In this document: one piece after another, positions 24,095 through 43,688 of the stretch
Layout of the letters: every line of letters begins with the position of its first letter
Numbering within the stretch: the first letter of the stretch is position 1
From: Parietaria judaica
Lineage: Eukaryota; Streptophyta; Magnoliopsida; Rosales; Urticaceae
Length of the DNA stretch: 64,000 nt
Direction of reading: 5' to 3'
Assembly: GCA_954871525.1 (NCBI GenBank)
Contig: OX940862.1
Coordinates: 46,555,732-46,619,731 of the forward strand
Made by a program: the position numbers and the translations under genes
The notes under the pieces: generated by a model
What the model was told of the DNA's origin: nothing
Seen by the model: the letters and a program-made list of their open reading frames with translations, nothing else
Databases searched by the model: none

Positions 24095-24499
24095 TGTGTG
24101 AGAGTCTTAATTTTTTTTTCATACGTGTCTCATAAATTTGATCGCAAAGATTTATGGTGTATTTCTAATGGATCTTGAAGACTCGAAGAATTACAGAACT
24201 CACAGGATATATATTAAAACATTAGTTAAATGTTAAAGATAAATTTATAGAGAACGTCCTTATTTGCATATGTTTTATTATTTAGAAGCTTTTGACGTAA
24301 TTTTATTATAGGTTTTATGATATGAATGAACATAAACTATAAGAATTCCGGGAGATTTTTTGGGGGATTTCTATTGATCGAGAAAGAAGAGTTAGAGAAT
24401 AAATTTTCTACTCAAGTTACTTATCACAATTAACGAAACTGTATTCCTCATTTGAAAGAGTTGGTAGAATTTTATAAGAAATAAGAAATATTCATTAAA

Positions 24500-25260
24500 T
24501 AACTCAATGGTTGTGATCAACGTACAAAATTTCGCAAAAATCGGTCGACATTTCGACCGATTTTCGTTTTTCGAAGGTATGCGAAACGAAAATCCTTTCG
24601 TTTCACTGGATTTTTACCATTTTTTGCATTTTTCGCATGGGCAAGTGGATGGAATTTTGTTTTACGTTTTTGTGTGTAAAATGTGCGAAAAATGGATGGA
24701 ATTTCGCTAAAAGTTAAACTTTTGGTAGATTTCGGCAAAAATACCAATTAAACTTTCGGCAAAAATAATTACACTTTCGGTAAAAAAGTTGGTAGATTTT
24801 GGCAGAAATACCAATTAATATTTGACTTAATATTATACACTTCAACTAATAAAGTGACATAACATTATACATTTCACCTATATATTTAAGTTACAAATGT
24901 GTTTTGTCGTATACAATTATGTCTTGTATTTATTAAATATGTAGTTTTGAACCTATATAATTATCTTACTTAAATACTCAAATATTTTTTACAAAATATC
25001 CGTCGAAAACCCCATCGGCATGCAGTATGTCCACGCGGTATATGCGGCATGCGGCATGCCCTTTTTTTACCATTTGCCCATCGACATACCCATCGGCAAG
25101 CGATATATCCGTAAAACGGAAAATGCGAAACGACATCGGCAAGCGGCATTTTAAACCTTGGTTGTGATATCATAAAAAATAAACAAAAAAAATTGAGGAA
25201 CGACATAATTTTATGGTAGTATATTTCGAATATTTGTATTTTTATCTGATTTACAGATTA
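24500..25260 (+). other. Non-coding part of copia element 2 with palindrome and repeat
   Basis: Positions 24535-24566 form a near-perfect palindrome around ATCGGTCGACATTTCGACCG. 25011-25161 is a second copy of the GCGGCATGCC repeat seen at 20983-21079. No gene is supported. Confidence 0.5.
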
Positions 25261-25279
25261 TCTCTTACATAAAAAGCAC

Positions 25280-25449
25280 GATTGGATAATGAAGCTTATC
25301 ATCAGAGAGTTCTTAAGCTTGCAGAAAATGCTTACAACAATAGGAAAGATTGGAACCGAGCAATTATCTCACGGACTCGTTTACAAAGAGGTTATTTGCT
25401 TCGTTATAAGAAACTAGCTCAAAGGATTGGAATGCGACAACTCCGATGA
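25280..25449 (+). pseudogene. Copia polyprotein C-terminus remnant
   Basis: An open stretch reading LDNEAYHQRVLKLAENAYNN and ending YKKLAQRIGMRQLR before TGA at 25447-25449. The terminal KLxxxIGMRxLR block resembles the last residues of RNase H in many plant copia polyproteins, and its place 150 bp before the 3' LTR fits. The upstream part of the stretch I do not recognise. Confidence 0.5.
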
Positions 25450-25796
25450 GTTAAATGTTATAATCGGGCGGAGTCATAGCGTATGTAATATTTTTTTCCT
25501 TTACCTAGGTTTTGTCCCAAATTTGGTTTCCTGTAAAGGTTTTAAAGGCAGTTTAAACTCACTTATGCGTATTATGATCACAGTGACGTCTACGGTGGAG
25601 TGATATAAATCAAAGGATTTTGTGGATGTTCATATTGTGATAGTAAACTATAACATTACTTTGTAATATTCACATTTATTATTTCTATATCTATGAAGTC
25701 TTATAAATAGATGTGAAGTTCATTGCACTACAAAGGCAATAATACGCTATATTTTCCTCTTTTTCAATCTATAATAGTCTTAGTATAATTATAACA

Positions 25797-26546
25797 ATAC
25801 TAACTAAAATTTTAAATTTAATTAAAATAATATAGTAGTGCTATAGCTCACAAATAGTCGATAAATGCAATTCGAAGTGCAATGTGTATCGTACTTTAAA
25901 AGGCAAGTGGCATTTTTATATTCGAAATTAGTCTTTAAAAATTTAATAAAATGAATTTAGGAGTAAATAAAAAATCTGAATAATTTAGGAGTAATTATGA
26001 TATAATTTTATAAAACAATATAAATTGTGTAAATAAATTTAAAAAAAAAAAACTGAATAATAATTTCAAGAACCTTATGCAGTAATGAACAAACTTGGCA
26101 CTGCAGCAACTTTTAAACCCACACTATTTTTATGTAGGTTATGGTGAAGTGAAATTGAACATTAGTGTAAAAAAACCCAGGTTAAGTATGAAGTAATAGT
26201 TATTCTTCCAAAACTAGAATAGAAACTGAAATGCTCTAACTGTTGTCGTTTTACCTTCACTTGTAAAGAGATCTTCTAACTTGATCTCAGTTGTTCATTC
26301 ATGTGTAAAGAAAATAAAAACATTAGTATACAAGGGAAGAAAAGTCCCGATGAGTGAGATGTATATTAGTCTCTGGCAAAAACAGATAAAAAATTCCAAC
26401 TCCTATAAAATAAAATTTAATAAATTTATTATTAAAGAGAGAGACAGAGAGACCTATATATTATACAAAGGAAAAGAGAGAGCTATGAATGGCATTTCTA
26501 CTAGATGAAGTCCTAAAAAGAAGAAAACAGCTATACACATCCTCCT
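25797..26546. other. AT-rich intergenic region downstream of AAA-ATPase
   Basis: Between the copia 3' LTR and the stop codon of the AAA-ATPase gene. No gene supported. It should contain the ATPase 3' untranslated region and polyadenylation signals on the minus strand. Confidence 0.6.
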
Positions 26547-34691
<8,145 letters not shown>

Positions 34692-34993
34692 GGTGAAGCC
34701 TGGTCTTGGATTCGGCTTGCCTTCTTCTTCGTCTCCGATCCAAACAAGGATTCGCTGTGTGTGGTAGCAGAGAGAAGAGAGAGGCGTGAAATAATTGAGG
34801 CAAAGAGAGAGAGACTTGTTTATCAGAAGGAAAGAGAAATATATTATATATAATATATATATATATAAGGTGAAATTTCATTTCTTGGCTTCCATTTACG
34901 TTACATGTGTGTGTGCTTTTCTTTGTTTTGTGTGAAATCGGCTTACGCACGCGCCAAGTGCGTGTATCAAGAGATAGGAGCATTGTAAAATTA
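34692..34993 (-). promoter_or_regulatory. Putative 5' UTR and promoter of AAA-ATPase
   Basis: Upstream of ATG 34691 lies a CT/GA-rich leader (34760-34835), then a TATA-rich run at 34838-34868 (TATATTATATATAATATATA) that could supply a TATA element at about 150 bp from the ATG. Beyond that is an unremarkable AT-rich stretch up to the fold-back element at 34994. Confidence 0.4.
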
Positions 34994-35538
34994 GGGTTAA
35001 TCCCGGGAAAAATACTAATACTTTCAAAAAGTGGACCGATAAATTTCAATTCTTTTTATTGCCCGGACAAAGTTCTAATTCTTTAGTTTTGTGTCCTTAT
35101 TGGTACCTTCGTAAAAAAATCGTCCTCCACTGGTAATCATGCGACCGTTACAAAATTTTATCCACATTTCCGGAGTAAGTTAGTCATCAGAAAGTTGGAC
35201 GATCAAAGATAATTGTGGATATGTACTTAAAAGGGAGAAAAATTACTTTTTTAATTCAACGCCGAAAACGGCATAATCCATGGTTTGGAATTTTCACGAA
35301 AGTGATATGAGGAGACAAAACAAGAGAATTGGAGCTTTATTCGGGTAAAAAAAAGCATTGGAATGCAAAACCAAAACTTTGACGTGGCGTGAGTAACGTT
35401 AGAGGACAAATTTTTTTACGGAGGTACCTATAGGGACACAAAACTAAAGAATTAGAACTTTATCCGAGCAAAAATAAAAGACTTGGAACTTATTGATCCG
35501 TTATTTGAAAGTATTGATACTTTTGCCTGGATTAACCC
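34994..35538. mobile_element. Fold-back/MITE element with long inverted repeats, 545 bp
   Basis: Left end GGGTTAATCCCGGGAAAAAT and right end ATTGATACTTTTGCCTGG followed by ATTAACCC are inverse of each other. Pairing continues for roughly 130 bp on each side, including CTTTAGTTTTGTGTCC against GGGACACAAAACTAAAG and TTCGTAAAAAAAT against ATTTTTTTACGGA. The interior is short and non-coding. Long inverted repeats suggest a non-autonomous Mutator-like element, but I could not identify a clear target duplication. Confidence 0.75.
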
Positions 35539-35562
35539 AAAGATAAAACAACTTAGGGTTAT

Positions 35563-35683
35563 TTTAAAAAATGCCCATTTTGTGTCAAAGGTTTAAGAAA
35601 AATGCCCAATGTGTATATTTTTTACTCTCACACATGACCATTTTTCTTAAATCTTTGACACATATTGGGCATTTCTTACAATT
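35563..35683. mobile_element. Small hairpin MITE, about 120 bp
   Basis: TTGTGTCAAAGGTTTAAGAA on the left pairs with TTCTTAAATCTTTGACACA on the right, extending outwards to AAAATGCCCA against TGGGCATTT. Loop of about 35 bp. It lies 25 bp from the preceding fold-back element. Confidence 0.75.
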
Positions 35684-35699
35684 TCTAAAAAATAATTCA

Positions 35700-36693
35700 A
35701 TTACGTTTAACACGACTAATAAATAAAATAAATTTATATTTATATAAATTAATATAAAAAAGGAAAATACACTACGAAAACAATATGCGACTCAAATTGC
35801 GAGCACATAATTTGCATATTTTTATAGGCTTATATCATCAAGTTTCAGTTAAAAATACCAAGTTTATTGGTTGTATAATTGTGTAAATCAAACAAGTTGG
35901 GCAATAAAGCCCAACTTGCCAAATAAAGGGCCAATCGGTACTAGTGTCGAGAAAGAAAGTTGGTGGCTATTTGGCCGACTATATTCCTAAACGACATCTA
36001 ATTATGTTACTCACTTCTTTTTTCGTTTACAACTCATACTTAACAGTTTAATGTCGACGCATTAAAAAATTCTTCAAATAAATCATAAAGTGGATAAAGA
36101 GCACAACGTGCGTATGAGTCCCACAACATGAGTGTTCGAAAGGGCAAATCTTGTCTTCAATTTGTTGACTTGTTTCTCATATTGACCATATGATCATTTA
36201 TACTAGGATTGCTATTAGTGGAAAGAGATTATCCAAATGTGACTTTTTTCTCTCCAGATCGATCATATGATATATTTTATTATTAAGATTTTATGTTAAC
36301 AGAGATAGACTAAAACTAAAAAATATAAAGTCAATGGTAATGTTAATATTAATGCGTAAAATTGACTTTAACTTAGAGTCCGATGCATAGTCAGTGCAGG
36401 TTGACTGATGATCGTCAAATATAGAGGCGAGTCATTTTTCATTGGCGAGCCTCGAGGCTGTTCCTGGCGATCCTTGATGAACATTCCTCCTTGGTGAGCT
36501 CCTCGTCTTAGTGAATTCCTTGTCTTAGCGAAGCTCCGGGGTGATCTTTATGATTCCTTGTGATTTTCCTTCCTTGACGGGTTTTTCGAGCGGGGAAGGA
36601 CCTGCAAAAAAGGGTAGATCGGGCCCGAAGCCCGTCGCTTATGGTTAGGCGAGGCTGGCAATGTATGTCATTTTAAGAGAATCAGGTCTCATG
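35700..36693. other. Intergenic stretch ending in gypsy-like repeat fragment
   Basis: 35700-36370 shows nothing recognisable. 36410-36690 is GC-richer with GGCGAGCC, GGCGAGGC and CTCGTCTTAG words like those at 42203-42840 and 60400-63500, so it is probably the left part of an older element that was split by solo LTR no. 3 at 36694. Confidence 0.5.
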
Positions 36694-39600
36694 TGTTGGA
36701 CATATGTGTCCTTAAACAAGATATTTATCCATTTGTAAAAGATTATGGCAAGTCGTCGAATAAAAATGATACTTATTATGTTAATCTTATTATAGTTTTT
36801 GGTATAGTAAAATAGAATCTTTGATTCCTCAGTTCATAAATGATGCAATTATGCTATTATTATCACAACAGAGTCGATGTGAGGAAGAATTAATAATCAT
36901 AATAAATGAACTTAAAATGTCCGTGACCTGATTAACTGGGTGGGAGCCCATTAATCGTGTAAGGTCATTAATGTGACTAAACAACAATCCTATTCTGGAT
37001 TATGTGTGTGTCACACTCACTAGAAGTGCATTAAGTATGAAGCGTCTTCATACTGGACTGGACCTGACTTAGACTCAATAACTTATCATATAAGACCGTC
37101 ACTGATAACTTGAAGTTGAGTCACAAAATGATGATCAAATGGATATTAGTTCTAAGTCCTAAGTGATCATGAGTCCGAGTTACTGGCTTGATTGTTCTTT
37201 GATTTAACCGTTAAAGAACACAAGATATTACCGATGTTCCCAACACTATAATTTTGGGAACATGATAGTCAGTAGTAAGGATAGCTTGATCATAGATATG
37301 GGCATCACACAACTCTCTTCAGAGTCATGATGATTCCCTTGGTTGTCAGTGGTGAGAATTGAAAGGTACCCGTGCGCAACTTATGTATCGAAACTGTAAG
37401 TGGGTTGCTCATAATATTATTGACTGAGTCAAGGAGGAAAATGCAATGAGGGGCATTACGGTAAAAATCGCCTGCTCACGTGTCAGTCATCAAGTGAGAG
37501 GACAATAACCCGAATTTGATTGTATCAATGGACACCCTGCTGTTATAAGAAAAAGGGAATAATATATACCGTATCACTAAAGAGTGCAGCCTCGGGTCTA
37601 TAGTGGAATCACCTCGAGGTTTGACGAACAACTAACAGTTCGTTGGAGCTTAAGTGATACGGGTCCATGGTCCCCAGGATATCTCCGTAACGGATGATAC
37701 ACACGTGATTAAAATACATTCTGGATAATGTTTAATCATTTGGCTCGACTTATAAACCTGACAAGTCTGTGTCAGACGTCAGATAGTTTTATCGTCAGCG
37801 TGGAAAGAGTACCATATTTTGATACACGGAATTAACTGATAAAAATTAAGTTAGAATTTAGATTTTCTAACCGCACCATGTTGTTGTCAATTAAATTCTA
37901 AGCAACTTTCTTTTTGAACCAAGTCATTCAGACTTGCGGTTTGTGAGTTATGAATTTTCTAAGTTTATGACTCGGTTCGATAAATTATGAAATTAAATCA
38001 CATGTCACGAATTTAAATGATGGTGTGGCACCATGACATTTAATGTGTGATATTGAGATCAGGTTTTATTAATATAATTTAATTATTTGGATTTAATTAT
38101 TAATATCTAATTAATAATTAAAAGATTTATATTAATAAATAAAAATATATATTTATATATTCATATATGTGTAAATTCGAATTAGGGTGTGGTAAATACA
38201 AACCCTAGCTAATTTGAATAGTGAGAATTGGATATCTTATATTTGCGGCATAAGTACCTAATGTTTTTTTATTTTGGCAAAACCCTAAAATAGATTCAAT
38301 CCATTGGATCGTTTATGATTTAATATCAACCGTTGGATTGAGATAATTGATTTGAACCCTAAATGTAATTCGAAATTAAAGCTTGGGGACCATGTTTATG
38401 TTGGACATGTGTGTCCTTAAACAAGATATTTTATCCCTTTGTAAAAGATTATGACAAGTCGTTGAATAAAGATGATGCTTATTATGATAATCTTATTATA
38501 GTTTCTGGTAGAGTAAAATAGAATGTTTGATTTCTTAGTTCATGAAGGATGCAATTATGTTATTATTATCACAACAGAGTCAATGTGAGGAAGAATTAAT
38601 AATCATAATAAATGAACTTAAAATGTCCATGACCTGATCAACTGGGTGGGAGCCCATTAATCGTACAAGGTCATTAATGTGACTAAGTGATAATCCTATT
38701 CTGGATTTTGTGTGTGTCACACTCACTAGAAGTGCATTAAGTATGAAGTGTCTTCATATTGGACTGGACCTGACTTAAATTCTGGAAGTTATCATATAAG
38801 ACCGTCACTGATAACTTGGAGTTGAGTCACTAGTAGATGATCAAATGGATATTCGATCTAAGTCCTGAGTGATCTTGAGTCCAAGCTGCTGACTTGATTG
38901 TTCTTTGATTTAACCGTTAAAGAACACGAAATATTACAGCTGTTCCCAACACTATTATTTTGGGAACATGAGAGTCAGCAGTAAGGATAGCTTGGTTATA
39001 GACATGGGCATCACACAGCTCTCCTTAGAGTGATGATGATTCCCTTGATTGTCGGTGGTGAGAAGTGAGAGATACCCATGCGCAACTTATGAATCGAAAC
39101 CATAAGTGGGTTACTCATGATATTGCTGACTGAGTCAAGGGTGAAAATACAATGAGGGGCATAACGGTAAAAACCGCCTGCTCATTTATGAATCATCAAG
39201 TGAAAGATCAATAACCAGAATTTGATTGTATCAATGGACACCCTGCTATTATAAAGGGAATAATATATACCGTATCACTAAAGAGTGCAGCCTCGGGTCT
39301 ATAGTTGAATCACTTCGAGGTTTGACGAACAACTAGAAGTTCGTTGGAGCTTAAGTGATACGGGTCTATGGTCCCCAGGATAGCTCCGTAACGGATGATA
39401 CGTACGTGATTAAGATACATTCTGGATAATGTTTAATCATTTGGCTTGACTTATAAAACTGAAAGGTCTGTGTCAGACATCAGATAGTTTTATCGTTGGC
39501 GTGGCAAAAGTATCATATTTTGGTACACGAAATTAACTGACAAAAATAAAGTTAGAATTTATATTTTCTATCAGCATCATGTTGTTGGAAATTAAATTCT

Positions 39601-42197
39601 AAGCAGCTTTGCTTTTTGAACCAAGTCATTTCGACTTACGGTTAGTGATTTATGGATTTTCTAAGTTTGTGATCGGTTCGATAAACTTTGAAATTAAATC
39701 ACATGTCACGAATTTAAATGATGGTGTGGCACCATGACATTTTCATGTGTGATATTGAGATCAGGATTTATTAATATAATTTAATTATTTGGATTTAATT
39801 ATTAATATCTTATTAATAATTAATTAATAATTAATAGATTTATATTAACAAATGAATATATATATATATATATTAATATGTGTAAATTCGAATTAGGGTT
39901 TGTTATATGAAACTCTAGTTAAATTCGAATGGCATGATTTGGTATTTCTATATTTGCGGCATAAGTACCAAATGTTTTGGTATTTTGACAAATCCCTAAA
40001 ATTAATATTATCCATTGGATCGGTTATGATTTTGTATCAACCGTTGGATTAGGATATTGATAAATTCGAAATTAATAACTTGGTGACCAAGTTCTATTTT
40101 TCGAAATTGATTAATTAATTGTATCCGTTGGATCGGTCTAAGATTTAATCTTTACCGTCGGATTGAAAATTGATTAATTATATATATATATATCTATATA
40201 TATTCGAATTATGTTTAAGGATAAATTCGAAAAAATGTTTTTTAATAAATCTATTTATCCTAAACTTATTTGATCTATTAGATCAGTTTTAAGAATCATC
40301 TCGACCGTTGGATCTAGATAATAATGATTCGAATTTTATATATATATATATATATCATAATTCGAATTTTATGATGATAAGAAGATAAGATTGGATTTTT
40401 GATTTATCTAAATCTTTCTTATTTAATTAAATCCCTAATTAATTATATCCATTGGATTTAGATGAGATTAAATCTGGACCATTGGATTGAGATAATTAAT
40501 TATATTTAATTAATGAAATTCGAATTTAGGGAGGGAATATCTCCAAATCGGTTACAGTCTTGAGCCTATAAATAGGAGGCTCATTCTACACATTTTTCAC
40601 ACCTTTCCCCAGAGAAAAATTCGAACTCTCCCTCTTCCTTAGGGTCTGCGAATTTTCTCTCTGATCTCTTTCTTCTGGTTCGGCTTAGGAGACTATTTCT
40701 CCGGAAGCTTAAAAAGAACCATCAGTTAAAATTTTGCGACGGAGTCCTGCCGGCGAAGTCCACGCTTCGGTACGAGGATTCCAGGAGAATATCCCGGAAG
40801 ATCACGGGAGATTCCCTCAGCACCGGCGGAGCCCTGCCCGATTCAGAGCGCGCAGCCGGAAATCGTCAAACGAGGTACGGCCTTATGCATTGGGTTAATA
40901 AATGCAAACATTTACTGCTTTCTATTTATTTCCTATTATGACTAGTTTATTAATAATGAGTTATGAATATTAAATTGCATAATATTTATCAGATCTTGGG
41001 ATATGGATATTATCCGATATTCGGACCGTTGTTTGGATAACAAGTTTTTCCGCTTTAAAATAATTTTTAAATGTTACCCTGACGGTTCGGACGTATAAAT
41101 CGTGATAATTATACGGAATCCGAGACGCGATTTCCAACAGTTTAGGTATTTCGAATTTGCTTAATTAATTGTGTCTGTTGGATCGGTTTTGAGATTTAAT
41201 CTTTACCGTCGGATTAGAAATTAATTATTATTATATATAACTAGTATATAATTCGAATAATAAGAGGATAAGAATTCGAATTAGGGTTTCACTGAAACCG
41301 TAGGGCGATTGATTTTATCCTTAATTTATTTGATCCATTGGATTGGTTTAAGATTTAATTTTAACCATTGGATCTAGATAATCATAAACAAATTCGAATT
41401 TTAATATGTATATTTATATAGAATTCGAATTTAATTAATATGATGGTAAGATTAAATATTTTGATCTTATCATGTATTATTATTTAAGTAAATCCATGAT
41501 TAATTATATCCATTGGATTTAGATGAGATTGAATCTGGATCATTGGATTGAAATAATTAATTAAATTTAATTAATAAAATTCGAATAAAGGGAGGGAAAA
41601 TCTGCAAATCGGTTACAGTTTGTGCCTATAAATAGGAGGCTCATTATACACATTTTTCACACCTTCCCCATAGCAAAAACTCGAGCTTCCTTCTCTCTCT
41701 AGGGTCTACGAGTTTTCTGCTTCTGATCTCTCTTCTGGTTCGGCTTAGGAGATATTTTTCTCCGGTAGCTTTAAAAGAACCGTCAGTTAAATTTGGTAAC
41801 GGTGTCCTGCTGGCGAAGCCCACGCTTCGGTACGAGGAGTCGAGGAGAATATCCCGGAAGATTGCGGGAGTTTCCCTCAGCACCGGCGGAGCCCTGCCCA
41901 AGTCAGAACGCGCAGCAGGAATCGTCTTTAAGGCACGACCTTATGCATTGGGTCAATAAATGCAACACTTTAATGCTTTCTATTTATTTCCTATTCGACT
42001 AGATTATTAATAATGATTATGAAATATTAAATTCGAAATATTTATCGGGTCTTAACGAAGTGGTCATTACCTGATATCCGTGTCGCCTGTCCGGTAACAA
42101 GTTTTCCACTTTAAAATAGTTTTTTAAATGTTACCGGGACGCCTCGGAGGCTATTATCGTGGTAAGGAAGTCGGACTGATACCACCGATTTCCAACT
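36694..42197 (+). mobile_element. Solo LTR no. 3, split by nested solo LTR no. 4, TSD TCATG
   Basis: Begins TGTTGGACATATGTG. The first part runs to 38398 and the second from 41145 to 42197, ending TTTCCAACT (family end CCAACA with one change). TCATG flanks at 36689-36693 and 42198-42202. The two halves together make about 2.76 kb, the family length. It has the usual leader block with GCGACGG/GGTAACGG and CACCGGCGGAGCCC near 41880. No internal retroelement sequence. Confidence 0.92.
38399..41139 (+). mobile_element. Solo LTR no. 4, 2741 bp, nested, TSD GTTTA
   Basis: Begins TGTTGGACATGTGTG and ends GATTTCCAACA, with GTTTA at 38394-38398 and 41140-41144. Inserted in the same orientation inside solo LTR no. 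3, about 1.7 kb from its left end. TATA-like CCTATAAATAGG near 40565, leader CTGCCGGCGAAG at about 40750. Contains no coding sequence. The insertion is later than LTR no. 3. Confidence 0.94.
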
Positions 42198-42202
42198 TCA
42201 TG

Positions 42203-42840
42203 TAGTTCAAGGTTAGTAAAAGGCGGGTGACTAACGACGTGGTTTGACTCGTCAGAGATGCCAATGTTGGCGGTGCGGGGGTTACCTTCGTCAATGGCGA
42301 GGGTATTAGCAGTAGGGGTGTCATAGTAGACGGCGTAGGTGTAGGCAAGCTCGTATGACGTGGGCCTAGACCGGCGAGGGTATCATCGCCGACACCTGAA
42401 AAATATCAGACGAAGCGTATGACGATGTCGAACAACTCCTTTCAGACTAACTCAATCCCTTGACAAGTCTAATCTCTATTCGGTCACTCCTGACGAGTCT
42501 TTAGTGGTTACGGGCATCGACTTAGGCGAGAACAGGAGGGGGAGGGGTGGAATTTTAGAGAGAGAAAGAAGAGATAGAAGACATGGAGAAAACTGTGAGA
42601 GAATGTGTTGAAATGATGAGGAGGGGGGTGGGGGGTTTGTTGGTGCACTGTGGCTCGTCTGCAGCGTCTTCCGGATGTCCGCAAGCTTGTATGTTGAGTC
42701 CGGGGTAATCTAGAGTACTTCCCGATGACTTTCGTAAGTTCGGATCTCCTCGTCATGTGCAATTACTAAGAGTTATTCGTTCATCGACATTGATAGCGAG
42801 GTAGCTTGTCATGGCGAGGAGGCTCGTCGACATAGATTAT
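42203..42840. other. Fragment of older GC-rich gypsy-like repeat
   Basis: GGCGAGG and CTCGTC words recur. No coding region is convincing; short open frames here overlap purine tracts (42530-42630). It ends abruptly at about 42841, where sequence homologous to the LTR at 58716-60188 begins. Confidence 0.4.
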
Positions 42841-43118
42841 ATGTATGACTAAATGCTGCTTTTGGAATATACTCATACTGTATATTCATGATTTTTTTAT
42901 ATGCTTATATCGCATATCTAACATATATCATTAAACAATGCCACAAAACAACATATATTTCACACCATACACAATGACACAAACCAGAATATTATTGTTG
43001 TGTTGTAGTGAGTAGTTTTACGTACTTAATTCCTTCGAAACACTAGGAACACGAGTTATGCTTCTTTCAAAAATGAACTTCCTGGTCTTTTAAGAAACTA
43101 AATATCAGCTCGAGGATA

Positions 43119-43157
<39 letters not shown>

Positions 43158-43688
43158 CATTTTTCTGGAAATCAGTAACTAATAATCTTTTGCCAGACAA
43201 ATAATCTCATACAACCTTTATACATATTAATCTAGCTATATGTATATTCACAAAATCGTATCTAATTTCCAAGTAATTTATAATTAATTTTCTATTTAAT
43301 ATTTCAATTATGCTTGTATTCCCAAAACAACATTACCAAAATCTTTTAGGGAAAACTTTATAAACATACACAGATGACAGAACTATATATATATAGTTTT
43401 GGTTATCTCTGTAACTAACCATAGAGAAGCATATTAAACTCAGCTACACTATATATATATATATAAAATTAAGATTTCCTTGCATTTTTAAATAAATATT
43501 TATATACATATCTTGGAAAAAATTATTATATACTATCAATTGTAGATATATGTAACTCGATTCCCCTCTTACACTATCTTACTCACAACAACACCTGATT
43601 ATATCTTTTATATTTAAACATATCTATAGATATACACCTAAGGAATATAAAGATAGTCTTATAACTAGGCCATGGCTCGACGTGAAGG

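Larger units (their letters stand above)
21122..25796 (+). mobile_element. Copia element 2, heavily decayed
   Basis: Short LTRs at 21122-21332 and 25601-25796 share ATAAATCAA(G/A)GGATTTTGTG, TTACTTTGTAATATTCACAT and TCAATYTATA blocks. A polypurine-like CTACGGTGGAG precedes the right LTR. Between them are a gag-like remnant with Gly/Arg-rich and zinc-knuckle parts and a copia-like polyprotein C-terminus (25280-25449). Most of pol is deleted. Flanking 5-mers (CCACT, ATACT) do not match well, so exact ends are less certain than for the first element. It contains a 721-bp insert and a hAT-like MITE. Confidence 0.7.

Noticed and set aside
34692..35049. Possible upstream extension of the ATPase start
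   Set aside because: The minus-strand frame has no better start than ATG 34691, and MVETRRSSS is the family's usual N-terminus.
36694..41139. A complete retroelement using LTRs 3 and 4 as its pair
   Set aside because: The sequence between them (to 38398) is LTR no. 3 itself, not an internal domain, and each LTR has its own target duplication.
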